64,000 nt of DNA from positions 2,914,001-2,978,000 of the forward strand of contig OY540821.1 in assembly GCA_961205875.1 (NCBI GenBank). Direction: 5' to 3'. The first letter of the stretch is position 1. The number at the start of each line of letters is the position of its first letter. The notes under the pieces are model-generated. The model worked only from the letters and a program-made list of their open reading frames with translations, ran no database searches and was not told the DNA's origin. Position numbers and translations under genes: made by a program. The DNA comes from Sialis fuliginosa. Its lineage: Eukaryota; Arthropoda; Insecta; Megaloptera; Sialidae. Of this stretch, positions 44,660 through 57,354 are shown one piece after another.

Positions 44660-45310
44660 AAATAAAACCGACTTCAAAAAAGTTTAATGTGAAGACACCA
44701 GTTATGGCCGCTATAAGTGCAAATTTTCGTTGCAGTTGTTATGATAATATAATAATTAATAAATAAATTATACTAATAATTAGTTTAATCCACCATTTTG
44801 ACACCTATTGGCCGATTGTCATCAAATCACGCTGTAAGACAGTTAAATGTATATAGATTAATATTCAGAAATGGTAGTAATCAAATATCAACACATATTT
44901 CTTATTCAGTACATTTAATTAAAAATTTGCCATTACTGGGGTATTTGCCAAGACTGGTACCACTACCTGATAATAATTAAAAACAGTTTTTGAAGTCGGC
45001 TTAATTTTTTTATTCCTTAAAAACTTTTTTATCGACTTATTGTTAATGTCGACTTCAAAAATTGTAAAATTTTATTATTATATATTTTTCAGTGTTTTTT
45101 TATTTTCCCCTTTGTCTAGCGTATCTCTTAAATCCATGGTTAGATTCTAATTAAATTTATATGGGACCACACTGGAAGTATACTCTTTCAAACAAATAAA
45201 AAAACGTCTAAATTGGTGCATATTTGTTGAAGTTATGCCCGAACATACATAATAATTGAACACCTCCTCTTTTCTTGGTCAGTTAAAAACGACTTCTACT
45301 TAAGTACTAA
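44660..45310 (-). repeat. R dispersed repeat (ACCGACTTCAAAAA type)
   Basis: AAAACCGACTTCAAAAA near 44666, TTTTTGAAGTCGGC near 44987 and GTCGACTTCAAAAATTG near 45050. Then ATGGGACCACACTGGAAGTA, TACTCTTTCAAACAAATAAA and GTTATGCCCGAACATACAT match the copy at 57355-57730 in reverse complement. It hosts the deleted K copy at 44693. Similar text is common in insect genomes, probably a transposon remnant. Confidence 0.65.
44693..44968 (-). mobile_element. K-family MITE, internally deleted, reverse orientation
   Basis: Left end ...ACACCAGTTATGGCCGC and right end GACTGGTACCACTACCT are kept; about half of the interior is missing. Confidence 0.8.
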
Positions 45311-45559
45311 CAATTAAAATTGAACAGTTATATTGATGAGTCAGTTATACGAAAAAATATATGCAATATGCATATCGAATTATTAATATCATGTGATTAT
45401 CAAAATAACAGTTAAGGTACCTTTATATTGTTAACCGAAACAGAAGTCATGGGTAGATAGATAGCATATTTCCATGTCGCAGTCTTTTTGCGTTGTCACG
45501 AAACTTTGCGATTAAATGCTCGAATAGACAAAGACAATGGATTCTGTGGGAGGTTTATG

Positions 45560-46640
45560 TCTGCGGTATTAGATGATATAAATAATAATAATGATTGGAA
45601 ACGGTAAGTTACAGACATTGGTGTAACGGTGATACTTTAAATAGGGGAATTATTAATTGGTTAATTTTGTTTGTGTTTTGAAAACTGTAAAGGAATGATC
45701 CAGGGAGTTAAGATGATATAAATAATAATGATTGGAAATATTAAGTTATAGACATTGGCGTAACTGTGATACTTCAAATAGGGGAATTATTAATTAGTTA
45801 ATTTTGTTTGTGTTTTGAAAACTGTGAAGGAATGGTCCAGGGAATTAAGATGATATAAATAATAATGATTGAAAACGATAAGTTACAGACATTGGTGTAA
45901 CGGTGATACTTTAAATAGGGGAATTATTAATTGGTTAATTTTGTTTGTGTTTTGAAAACTGTAAAGGAATGATCCAGGGAGTTAAGATGATATAAATAAT
46001 AATGATTGGAAATATTAAGTTATAGACATTGGCGTAACTGTGATACTTCAAATAGGGGAATTATTAATTGGTTAATTTTGTTTGTGTTTTGAAAACTGTG
46101 AAGGAATGGTCCAGGGAATTAAGATGATATAAATAATAATGATTGAAAACGATAAGTTATAGATATTGGCGTAACTGTGATACTTCAAATAGGGGAATTA
46201 TTAATTTGTTTATTTCGTTTGTGTTTTGAAAACTGTAAAAAAATGATCCAGGAGTTTAAGATGATATAAATAATAATATATCAATAATAATGATTGAAAA
46301 CATTAAGTTATAGACATTGGCGTAACTGTGATACTTTAAATAGGGTAATTATTAATTGGTTAATTTTTGAAAATTGTGAAGGAATGATCCTGGGAGTTTA
46401 TAGCACAGTTAATTGATTTGTTTTTATATCATTTGTAAGAAAGAACATCGACTTTATAATTTCTTCCGTCAAATTCATATTTAGTAACTGTGTTATTGTA
46501 AATAGGGAAAATAAAAATTTTAATTTAGGGAATTTTTAGTAAAGTTAATTGCTTATTTAATAGTCCCTGATATACAATTTATAAAAAAGAACATCGACTT
46601 TATAATTGTTTCCGTCAAATTCATATTTAATAAATATTAC
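45560..46640 (+). repeat. Tandem array, ~137-bp unit with dimeric higher order
   Basis: GATGATATAAATAATAAT starts near 45571, 45710, 45848, 45985, 46123 and 46260. Units alternate between type A (TTACAGACATTGGTGTAACG) and type B (TTATAGACATTGGCGTAACT), so the true period is about 275 bp for the first four. A degraded tail with two copies of AAGAACATCGACTTTATAAT continues to 46640. Confidence 0.85.
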
Positions 46641-46653
46641 GCAGTTAAATATA

Positions 46654-47355
46654 CAGGGTGGTTTAAAAAAATACATTAGTTTTTACGTATAGTATAGTAT
46701 ATTATAATATAGTATTTACAGATCGATTTAAACAAAAATTTAGGAATTATGATTAAAATTATTTTTTAAATACCATTTACCTAAAACATCATTTCTGTTA
46801 AACTAATTACAATAATCAATTTAAATTTTAACACTAACCTGAAGTTTGTGTCATTTATAGTTACAGAGTTCTATGTCACTAAACAGAAGACGATTTTTTA
46901 AATAAATGTTTTATTTTATTTTACTTATAGAGCTATAACCTTTTTTTACATCAATATTAAATAAAATTTTACTATTTTACTATATTGCAAATATTTTGAC
47001 ACTAATCAAGTGCGACTTATGGTTTCAGAGTTCTATGTATTCAAACATGATATGATTTTTTTATAAATATATTTCCTTATTTTACTTAAAGGGCTATAAC
47101 TTTTTTTTTACACATCAAAATCAATTAAAATTTAATTATGTGAAACTAGACTATATACGAACATTGTGAGACTAATCTGAAGTTTGTATCATTTATAATT
47201 CCAGAGTTCTATGTCACCAAACATAATACGATTTTTCTTATTTTACTGAAAAGCGCTTTAATTTTAATCAAAATCAATAAAATCAGACTAAATTACAAAC
47301 ATTTTAAGACTAATATAAAGTTTGTGTGAGTAATAGTTTTTATTTACCCATCCTG
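46654..47355. mobile_element. TIR element carrying a P repeat array
   Basis: Starts CAGGGTGGTTTAAA after TA and ends ...ACCCATCCTG before TA. Inside (46740-47335) are four P units in reverse orientation (TTACAGAGTTCTATGTCA, TTTCAGAGTTCTATGTAT, TTCCAGAGTTCTATGTCA and a fourth eroded one). The ends resemble those of 8347-9232. Confidence 0.65.
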
Positions 47356-47832
47356 TATACAAATAGTGGGCCATTATTCAAGCATTTTCGCATGTCATAA
47401 AGATTTACGAGTTATAATATCCATGTTATAATAACTATTGTATATAATTCCACATCTCCTGGCGATGTCTCCGCTATCCGGATCAATATTTTTCCCATTT
47501 TCCGTGAATTTGATAGATTCGGGTAAAACATATAACGTCACATCTTCTCTACAAATAGCATATCGAATAAAAAACGTTTATATCTGCAATTGTGACGAAG
47601 GAAATTGAAATATAATATCTGTGTTATGTTAGTACAATGACGTCATATTTATTATATACTATGAGTAAAAGTAATCTATGGTACATAGGGATGTTAGATA
47701 CAAACAAATATTTACTATTTTGTATATATATTGCAGGGTTTTTTGTAAATATGTTTAATTCAAATATTTTTACTAATAATCATTAATTAACTACATGCAT
47801 AAAAAGGTTTACTTAAAACAAGTGAAAATATA
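47356..47832. other. No feature recognised
   Basis: GC-richer patch at 47455-47540; no open frame or repeat partner was seen. Confidence 0.45.
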
Positions 47833-48282
47833 CAGGCTGATTTACAACCAGCGTAAAAAATGAACAGTAGATCGAGGATATAATTCTAAGCATAAAACTT
47901 TAAGTGAACCTTTTTCGATATTTCTCGAAAACTGTTGATCTTATGATAAATGAACTAACAATAAGTATATTTTTGTGTATTTTGTGTCATATAATCTTCT
48001 ACAAGTACCCAAAATACCTGATAAAAATCGGCGGACTTACTGGCCCCATACACCCCTGGTCTAAATTATGATTGTTTGATATTGGAAATCGATAATACTA
48101 AATCTTGTATTAAATCTCATAACTGTATCACAATGGGTTCTCTAGATATTAAATAAACACTAATTTTTGGCAATTTTTTTGGAAAGTTGTAGCTCCCTCA
48201 CGAAGAATTTTCGGACACAGGTTCAATTAAAGTTTTTTGCTTAGAATGTTGAATTTTTTTACTCTAGTTGTAAATCAGCCTG
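47833..48282. mobile_element. TIR element, 450 bp
   Basis: CAGGCTGATTTACAAC at the left, exact complement at the right, TA on both sides (47831-47832, 48283-48284). The interior is non-palindromic and non-coding. Tc1/mariner-type MITE by its TA flanks. Confidence 0.75.
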
Positions 48283-48440
48283 TATATTGTTTAGAACAAA
48301 GAATTTATTGTTTTCGTCCAACAATATTGTTTTAAAGAGAAATAATGGAGAAATATTATATTCTAATGTTAAGAAAATGTTGTTTTCGATGTATGTATAT
48401 TATTGTATAATAATATAATAGTAGTGACGTTAAATATAAA

Positions 48441-48672
48441 TAAAAACAAACTTGTTTGTCTAAACGTCAAAATTTATTTAAGAAAAGGTAATCGCAAGCT
48501 TTCGATTCACAGAATCTCAATAAAATTCATGAATTTTATTGAGATAACAACATCGTTCTCACATTTAAATCTTTATTATTAGCCTGGCCTGACGATGATT
48601 TTGTGAATCGAAAGCTTGCGATTACTTTTTCTTAAATACATTTTGACGTTTAGACAAACAAGTTTGTTTTTA
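48441..48672. mobile_element. Palindromic element with ~75-bp arms
   Basis: The left arm (ACAAACTTGTTTGTCTAAAC ... GCAAGCTTTCGATTCACA) and right arm are about 97% complementary. The loop starts with a second, perfect 28-bp palindrome at 48516-48543 (centre AATTCATGAATT). At 48589 is CTGACGA-T-GATT...AATC-GAAA, part of which lies in the right arm. Confidence 0.8.
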
Positions 48673-48674
48673 TA

Positions 48675-49870
48675 TTATTGTATATATATGAAGTAAGGAT
48701 TGTCTAGGTTCAATACACTTTTTTCTGAGTACATTAGTATACTTGTATTATGTATTTCTGTCACAATCCAAGGTTTAAAAAATCTATTAATTATTTCTTC
48801 TAACTTCTGTTAGTTTTAATAGTCAAACCGAAGTACAAAATTTCAATCTGGTAATAAATTTGAATCAACTGGTTTTACGAGAAAAACTGTACTATTGAAT
48901 TTTTCACATTATTAACAGAAGAGCCTTACCTCAATGTGCCTTAAAACCCGTTAATATTGCCTCCTTGTTCGTTAAGATCTGCTATGATTTTATTACAAAA
49001 ATATCAATATTTGTTCATTAAATCGAAGTTCTACTATAGTTTCAGTATCAAATTAATTAACAAACTAATTGAATTAAACTAACAAAAAATTGATATATCC
49101 GTCAATATTAATTAATATATTACAAAATATGAATATTTATTAAGTTTTTTTAATTTATGGAGTTGGTAATTAAATTTATTAATTGTTTTTCAATTAATTG
49201 AGACGTTTATAAATAACTTATTTTTATGGACAGTATTTCTAAAATTAAGATTCAATAATTTTATAATTACATTTATTTTTATGATACAGTCATAAATATT
49301 AAGATCAAATTAATGAATTTATTATTAAATATTAGTAGACCATAAAATATGTGGATACAATTAATTATTATATGTATTTTCAAACGGTATTTTTGGTTGA
49401 CTGATTTATTTAATTTGTTTATTTATTTTAATACCAACTGTGACGAATTATACCTAAACATTATTAATTAAGAAAAAATAAAAATTAATATATAAATAGT
49501 TACTGATTGAAATTTAAATAGTGATTTTTCTTTCGGTACAATTTTTTTTGAAAGTGCCATAGTATTATGGAGAGTGGGGAGGGGGGGGGGGGGTTATTGT
49601 TACATTTGTAATTTTTTAATATTGATTTCTTATAAAATGAAATAGAAATTCTAACTGTTCCTACCAAGGGAGAATTGAAAACGGTATTAATTTGATTTCA
49701 TTACATTTCTTAAGAACTACTTAACCGATTGGGTTGAAATTTGGAGTGTATATGTAAAATTATTTGCCCATTTCGGGAAAAATATGAACAATCTCAAAAA
49801 AATGTATTTGCTTTGTACTACGCCACAAAAAAAATGTATTTTTCTTTATCCATAAGTGGGATATCAAAAA
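48675..49870. other. AT-rich; one pogo-like terminus
   Basis: ATTAAATCGAAGTTCTACTA at about 49018-49037 resembles a pogo/Tigger right end without a partner. A long G-run lies at 49577-49592. No gene was seen. Confidence 0.4.
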
Positions 49871-49879
49871 TATGTACAT

Positions 49880-50637
49880 TAGGGTGGTCCTTAAATAGGA
49901 TTGGGCGAATTTTGACTGGGCCGTCCTTCAAAACAGCTCCATATCATTAAAAAAAATGTGGAAAAAGTTTCAGACCTCTATCTTAAAAAACGGCCATTCC
50001 TGGTACTAATATATTCCATATCTTGATGGATAAATTAAATTTGTGATTCAACGTTGACAGCTATATGGATCATTGGGTCATTCCATCAAGAGAAAATAAA
50101 AAAATTTAAATTTTTTTATAATTTCTAGATAATTTTATCAGAAAAACGTTGGCAATGAAAATATTGATCTTGAAATAAAAAAAATTAACTCTAAAATTAA
50201 ATTTAAAGAAAAAAATGGGTCACGCCAATAGAAATATGGAATGATTTTTTTAATTTTAGAATCATTTTTTTTATTTCAAGATCAATATTTTCATTGTCAA
50301 ACATTTTTCTGACAAAATTATCCAGAAATTATAGAACATTTTTTTTAAATTTCTCTTGATGGAATGACCCATATAGGCCAACGTTGAATCACAAATTTAA
50401 TTTATCCATCTAGATAATATAGAACATGAGTACCAGGAATGCTTGTACTCAGTTCTTTGAAAAATCGAAAAAACACGTGTATTTTAAATGGGAAAATCAC
50501 CCCCCTCTGGTAATGGCCATTTTTTAAGATAGAGGGCTGAAACTTTTTCCACATTTTTTAAAAATTATTTGGAGGTGATTTGGGGGGGGGGGCAGCCCAG
50601 TCAAAATTCATTCCAGCCCCATTTAAGGACCACCCTA
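49880..50637. mobile_element. Fold-back element with 8-bp flanking repeat
   Basis: 758 bp. Ends TAGGGTGGTCCTTAAAT/...ATTTAAGGACCACCCTA, flanked by ATGTACAT at 49872-49879 and 50638-50645; that octamer is itself palindromic, so it could belong to the element. Arms of about 350 bp include GGAAAAAGTTTCAGACCTCT and GTCATTCCATCAAGAGAAA with complements. Possibly hAT type. Confidence 0.75.
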
Positions 50638-50690
50638 ATGTACATAGTATACTTTTAATAAAAATATTTGACCGCGAAAGGTAGTACTTA

Positions 50691-51186
50691 CAAGGGGAAC
50701 CCTTGAACTTGTTCTTTCCGATTTTCTTCATATTGAAATATGTTGTAGAGGGGGGTTCCCTGATAACACCTATACCCGGTTTTGGGCGTAGACGGGTAAT
50801 AGTTTAGAAGATATGATCCAAAATATTTTTTAATGCTGCATATATACTATGCTTATGTCTACAGTTTTAACAAAAATTTTGAAAAATAAACATTGGAAAT
50901 AAATTCATAAGATATTTTATAGAAGAACTATATATTTAAATAATGTCACTGTGTGCAATTAAAAATAAAAATAAAAATTTGAAAGCACAGACTGGGTCTA
51001 TTATCATTACCGCTAAGCCAACAGACGCTTATGTCTACAGTTTTAACAAATAGGTTTGGATCATATCTTCTAAACTATTACCCGTCTACGCCCAAAACCG
51101 GGTATAGGTGTTATCAGGGAACCCCCCTCTACAACATATTGCAATATGAAGAAAATCGGAAACAACAAGTTCAAGGGTTCCCCTTG
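50691..51186. mobile_element. Fold-back element with TTA target duplication
   Basis: 496 bp. Ends CAAGGGGAACCCTTGAACTT and its complement, TTA at 50688-50690 and 51187-51189. Arms of about 190 bp (GTAGAGGGGGGTTCCCTGAT, CCGGTTTTGGGCGTAGACGG) are nearly perfect. The TTA duplication suggests a Harbinger-type MITE. Confidence 0.75.
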
Positions 51187-51189
51187 TTA

Positions 51190-51950
51190 GCTGAAATAAA
51201 TTGATGGAAAAAATTGAAAGATTCTAGGAAAAATATATCAGAGTGAACTCGCACATTGTTTACGATATAAACAGTTATTAAGTTAGCTATCGATCCGTAG
51301 TTTTCTTCTTTAATTCAAAAATACATACTCTTCATTTTCGAAATGTTCTAGTACATTAATTACATTTCCTTTTCAACTGATGCTTTTTTTAAATACAGCA
51401 ACTCCCTTTTATGAAGGACAAAAAGACAAAAAAATAATACGAAAAAATGGTTTAATTATAAAATAACGTTTTTGTAGGTTTGGCCTTACTTTCACTATAG
51501 GTACTAGGTAATGTTTATATCTATGGTGTCTTCACGCTGTATTTGTGTTAAACTGCAGAGACACACGCGTACCCTTGGCGTGTCAGATGTGACAGCACGT
51601 GTCACGTGTGGCATTTTTATACACCCTAAACCACAGCTGAAATCTGTTAAAATATATCTCTGTATAATATTATGTTATATTATATATGTATATGTAAATA
51701 CGCATACCTCTATAATATATGTGTGTGTGTGACAGAGATGTAAAGAAGGGGGCGGGAATCTACCCCCATCCCCCAACCTTGCACTAGTGTAGAAAATAAG
51801 GCGTTATTTAAAATATATAAATGTAAAAAAGGTCTTCAAATATATGTTTTTACTTAATTTATGTATATTTTTTATAAATATTTATATAAAAACTACCCCC
51901 TCCAAAATATATTAGTTACACCACTGGTGTGAGTGTATTGTGTACCTAAA
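51190..51950. other. No gene; paired E-boxes inside
   Basis: Mostly AT-rich, but 51530-51640 is GC-richer and holds the E-box pair. A (TG)n run follows near 51719. No repeat partner was found. Confidence 0.4.
51596..51608. promoter_or_regulatory. Two CACGTG E-boxes one base apart
   Basis: CACGTGTCACGTG. CACGTG is the palindromic site of many bHLH factors. Whether it is used here cannot be told; no promoter or exon was recognised next to it. Confidence 0.3.
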
Positions 51951-52760
51951 GTAATTACTTTTTATATGGTTTCTTCTATTTATTAATTTTTTTTTTTATT
52001 TTTCAATTTTATTACTTTTTTGTACCTAGTATTTTTATTTGAAATGTTCTGGGGTGAGGGGGAGAGGTGGTATTTCTTTGTTTTGTTCTCATACTCTCAA
52101 TGATTTTTTAGGGTTTCTTTTGTTATAATAACAGTGGTGTGTTTTTGTATTTAATAATTTTTATTCTATACGTTTTTATAATATTGTTATATATTTGAAA
52201 ATTAATTATGATACTAGTGGGTAGGGGGGGGGGGATTTTTGTTTTGTTTTGTGTACTCGTATTGTCAAAGTAATTCTAGGGTTTCGATTATTTTCGTAAA
52301 GGTAACAGAGGTGTTTTTTTTATGTAATAATTTTATTTTTTTGTAATGTCAAATCAATTTTAAATCGTGATATCCTGGGGAGAGGTTGTTTATATTGTCA
52401 TTTATACTGTTCATATATTTTTTTAGGGTTTCTTTTACTTTAAAATAAGATAAGGGTGTTGTATTTCTTTTATAGGTAATGTCAGTTTAAATTGTATATA
52501 TGTAATACTATTATTTGAAATTTAAATCATATCAGTAAGGGGGGGGGGGGGTACTTATGTTTTGTAGGGTTTCTTTTATTTAAGAAACCTTGTTTTCGTA
52601 ATACAATATGTGTTTTGTTTAGTTCAAGTAAAATTTGAAATATAATTCATTTATAATACATATATTATATGTATTATGAATTTACTCCATAAAAAGGAGG
52701 GGGGGGGGGTAGTTAATGCATGTTTGTATCAATGTATGTATGTATATAAGTTTACCCTGT
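51951..52760. repeat. Degenerate array with G-runs, about 160-bp period
   Basis: AGGGTTTCTTTT-type blocks alternate with G-rich runs (near 52055, 52226, 52373, 52541, 52698). Similarity between units is low outside these blocks. Confidence 0.55.
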
Positions 52761-53404
52761 CTAGCTTTTTTATGGATTCTTTTGAAGAAAAAGAGAACTT
52801 TTTGCTTCCGTAACATAATTATTTTATTTTTAACTTATTGAGTATCGAATCCATTGGCGTATTCAGAGATTGGGAAGGGAAGGGGTATAACTATTTAATA
52901 AATAATATAGCAATATATACAATTACGTGCTAGTCGTTTTGGTTTCTGGATAATTTTAATTTGAAGTAAAAATTTAAAAAAATTAATTTAGTTTGGTTTA
53001 TTAAAATTGTACAAAATTGAAAAAAAACTGTTAAAATATACATTATAACGGTATTTTTTCTATCTACGCCACTGAACTGTATGGTTGAAATGTTTCTCTA
53101 ACCACACCCTTCCTTTATTTTGTACAATAATGATTCGAATTCATCACTGCATAGACAATGAACAAAATTATAATGCCTGATGTAATTTGTGTTATTATTA
53201 TATTATTTAGTCTATGGTTCTTTTCATATATGTTATTATATTACAACTGTTAAAAATTTTAAATCTTTTATATCTTGGATACTTATAAGATTGATACAAT
53301 TTATTCTAGATGATTATTATATTTTTTGTGATAGTTAAATTGGGCTTTTTTGTTTGTAACATATATATAGGATGATTCATAACATCTCATAAATATAAAA
53401 GTAA
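52761..53404. other. AT-rich, nothing recognised
   Basis: No gene or repeat partner was seen. Confidence 0.45.
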
Positions 53405-54165
53405 AAAAATACATTTGCCAAGTAAATACACAGTGCTTCCTAGTGCTAAATTCAACAGAGGTAGTTAATTATTCAACAATTTAAATAAAAAAGATAGTGT
53501 TTATATAAATTGCCTGGAATTGGTTAACCATTTAATTTTTATACAATTTTACTAAAAAATATTAGTTGGAAATTTTTCTTAAAACGCGCCTGAATATTTT
53601 TTTATGTATTTTAAATTTTTTGACAATTTCAATCTAAATCTAAATTTATGCAAATGTCAAAATGACATTTAAATCGTCAAAATGACATTTAATATGTCCA
53701 AGCAAATATCAATTTAGAAAAACAAAACACATATTTTTAAAATAAATTGAGATAAATCTTTGTAAGGGAATATTTTACAACAAACGTTGTAGACCAATAT
53801 TATAGGAAATTTAATGCTCGACAAAAAATATTCTATAAAATTTTCACGTAACATGTGACGTTCTTGAGAAATATTTTGGGATGTCACCCCTCCCCTTACA
53901 TACGATTTTAATGATTTTGAAATGGGACCGTCCTCAAGCCAGACCCAACCATCCGACCAAGTTTCAATAATATTGGTTCAGTGGTTCATGAGTTATGCGT
54001 GTGACAAGGATTCAGGAGACAGACGGACACACAGACAGACAGACACGGAACGAAAAGTGTTTGCTTGACGTGAAACGGATAAATCAATTTAAAATTTTGA
54101 AATCGGAGAACATTTTTTTTGTCTCAATCTGAAACGTATCTTCGATATTGCGAGGAAGCAATATT
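53405..54165 (+). repeat. Q dispersed repeat, longest copy
   Basis: Starts near CCAAGTAAATACACAGTGCT, passes GGGACCGTCCTCAAGCCAGA, an (ACAG)n tract with GACACGGAACGAAAAGTGTT, and ends near GCGAGGAAGCAATATTG. It matches 60530-61165 on the same strand and 26810-27175 in reverse. Likely a fragment of a larger transposon; no coding text. Confidence 0.7.
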
Positions 54166-55589
54166 GATAAAAAGATATCCCCTTTTTAAAAATCATTAAT
54201 ACGCACGTGCGTATGAAATTGACAGTGTGAGAGTAAGTATTTAATATAATTATACAAATATATATACGTGTATGTAAGCTATAGTTACAGACAGACAGAC
54301 GGAGACATACAGTCACGCTAACGTGGATCTGATGTCACATTTCTAGGCTTTCTCATACAATAATATACATACGTATGTATAAGTAAATACACTTGTTTAC
54401 CTTGTCAACAAAGAACTGCCAGAAAAACAAACAACTGGGGTAGTGCTTGGCTTCTTGCTTTACGTCACGTCTTTTTCGATTTGAAATAATTTTTAACAGA
54501 TAAATTTCTACCACTATTTTATTTTATTTAACTAAAGAATTATTTTCTTTTGTATATTATTATATTTTTACTTGAATTTAAGAGTTAAACTGTAAATAAC
54601 TCTCGTTTATGAATCCGGTCATTAAATTCAGAAATTCATTCAGAAATTTAAATAATTATAATATTATTAACTTAATTGGTTTATATAAAAAATTAAATTA
54701 CTTGAAAATTGTGAAAATTTAAACGAATTTCGTCCTACGCCTATTTTAATATATTTTCTATATTGTTTAATAATTAGTCTAAATTTTAATTGGGGCCTGA
54801 GGCATATGTACAAATAAAAATAATACTGACAGTGACAACATTCTATATAAATATTTAAAAAATTATGAACGTATATTAATTTCATAACATTTTTAAATTT
54901 AAGTATCCAATTTTAACATAAAATGCAATGTAATCTGATATCATTATATATACATTATTAATTATATCATTATTTGTGCCTACTAGTATACAAAAATGGT
55001 AGCAAATTGGTTATTATATCGACTCAAAGAAATATATCGAATTCTATATATTTTTCAAGGATATTTCCATTAAATTAGACAATAAAATTGTAGCTATTAT
55101 GTCAAATAATTGCAATATATTTCAGCCCACGAAGAAACTGTTTAGCAAAAAGTTAATAATCCTAACTATTTCCGGTAGGTTGAATTCATAATTCGATGAA
55201 TCATTTTAATTGTATTGTTTTTGAATCCTTTATAAGGTATTATATCAATTTATACTTATCTATTTTATATCAAATAAAAAAAATCCTACATCAAATCTAA
55301 AAATAGCATTTTGAAGATGAAATTCTGCACTTTCGAATAGCATTAGCAGATTTATTCTGAATTTTTTTCAACCCCTCTTATAAATACAAAATAAATAAAT
55401 AAAAGATTCATTTTTTTTAGTTTCCATTAATTCCATAACTCTACGATAAATGAATGAAAATTCAATCAATAAAATATATTGAAAAGTAGACATTTCAATC
55501 TTTAAAATTCTTGTTTTTTTTAAATATTCCTTTTTTTGTCGTATTTAATATTTTTTTAAAAATAATAAAATGTCAATTGTAAATTTCTT
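54166..55589. other. AT-rich, nothing firm
   Basis: A short CAGACAGACAGACGG tract lies near 54288. No gene or longer repeat was seen. Confidence 0.45.
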
Positions 55590-55965
55590 TAATACGGACC
55601 TTCCCTAATAAATTTATCATATACCCACTCACTGATTATAGTGTCTCTGGGTTTCTAACAGTGAAAGTATCATCAAAATCGGTTCAGTAGTTTTCGTGTA
55701 GAATCAGAACGAACGTATAAACTTTTTATTTTATTTTATTGCTTGTAAAACAACATAAAAATTTACTGTTCAGACAGAGCCTGCATATCCTTAATTAATT
55801 TATCATATACTCTTTACTAATTCTATGGTCTTACGTTTTCGAACAGTGAAAGTCCTATCAAAATCGGTTCAGTAGTTTTCGTGTCAAGTCAGAACAAACG
55901 TATAAACTTTTTTATTTTATTGCATGTTAAACGCCATATAGATTAAAAAATATATATTATAGTTT
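55590..55965 (+). repeat. Two-copy tandem repeat with transposon-tail text
   Basis: TTAATTTATCATATAC, AACAGTGAAAGT..TATCAAA, ATCGGTTCAGTAGTTTTCGT and CGTATAAACTTTTT occur twice (near 55610-55730 and 55795-55915). Same class as 34425-34520. Confidence 0.75.
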
Positions 55966-56284
55966 AGACAGAGCCTGTAGGTTTATATTCTACATTTAAT
56001 TATTTTATTAATATCTAAAGCCTATACATATAATAGCGTATTTTTAAATATTTTGAGTGAAGAAATACCCTTTGTGTACAAAACACACAAAAAACTGTAT
56101 TCACATATGTTTTAATGTATTTCTTTAAGAAGTGCATCCATTTATAAATATTACAAAGACGGGGAGGGGCGGTGGATATTTTTAGTTCTAAGTGGCGGGT
56201 CGTGTCTAAAACTCATCAGTTCCACGTGTTACGAAAGTAAAAAAATACATTCCCGATGCACTATTTTTAGGTTTTTAGTGAAAC
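55966..56284. other. No feature recognised
   Basis: A GC-richer patch at 56158-56230 has no open frame or partner. Confidence 0.45.
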
Positions 56285-56990
56285 TTTCATGGAAAGACAG
56301 ATTTGAAGTTTTAATTGTTCTCAGTAAAAAAGAAACATTAGTTAATTCTTTAAAATACTTTTTTTATCGATCCCGTGCGACCATTTTTACTATAATTATA
56401 GAAGTTAAAAAAAAAAAACATTTATAGAAAATTTATAAAAAAACGATTTTAATTATTTTTTGAATTTAAAATTCTATAACTCCTCAGAAAATTTAAGAGA
56501 TTTGAATAAGTAAAGAAGAGATTCTTTAAAACACTTTTTTTATTTATACGACAGTTTTTACCATAATTACAGACTTTTAAAAAAACCACATATAGAAAAT
56601 TGGTTTTAATGATTTTAAAGTTTTTTAATTTAAAATTCTCCTTAGAAAATGGGAGACATTTCATTCAGTCAACTGCATTAGAAAGAAGAGATTCCATTAT
56701 TTAAAACGCTTTTTTATTTATTTTCATACTATCATTTTTACTATAATTATAGATCTTTAAAAAAAACACATATAGAAAATTGGTTTTAATATGATTTTAA
56801 AGTTTTTTAATTTAAAATTCTCATTAGAAAATGGGAGACATTTCATTCAGAAAGAAGAGATTCCATTATTTAAAACGCTTTTTTATTTATTTTCATACGA
56901 TAATTTTTACTATAATTACAGATCTTTAAAAAAATCACATATAGAGAAAATCAGTAATACCACGATTTTAATATGTTCTGTAATTTGATA
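56285..56990. repeat. Tandem array, about 175-bp unit, four copies
   Basis: Shared blocks: AGAAGAGATTCCATTATTTA, AAACGCTTTTTTATTTATTT, TTTTTACTATAATTA, CACATATAGAAAATTGGTTT and AGAAAATGGGAGACATTTCA. The last two copies are closest. Open frames here follow the repeat. Confidence 0.85.
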
Positions 56991-57354
56991 TTCCTCACGA
57001 TCAAAGGTTTCCTATCAAAACAAACACGTTCCGAGTTGAAAAATACGATATTAACTTTCAAATAACATAAATTCTTAATGTAATTAACACTGGTTGGATG
57101 TTATTACTAGTACTTCCACAACATAATGATATTATCTGATATCGAATTGGATATAAATAAATAAATTACTGTTCAGTTCTGTAGTTATCACATACTTTGT
57201 GTAATTTCCTCCGTGATCTTTTTACTGTTATTACAACAATTATTGTGTTGTTGGTAGGTATATAATTGCTTTCAGTACTTTCTCTAGAGTAGATGCATTA
57301 TTATTTATAACTAGATTATTACAATATTACTGTAAAGTACTGCAAAAGCTATTT
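56991..57354. other. AT-rich, nothing recognised
   Basis: No gene or repeat was identified. Confidence 0.45.
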
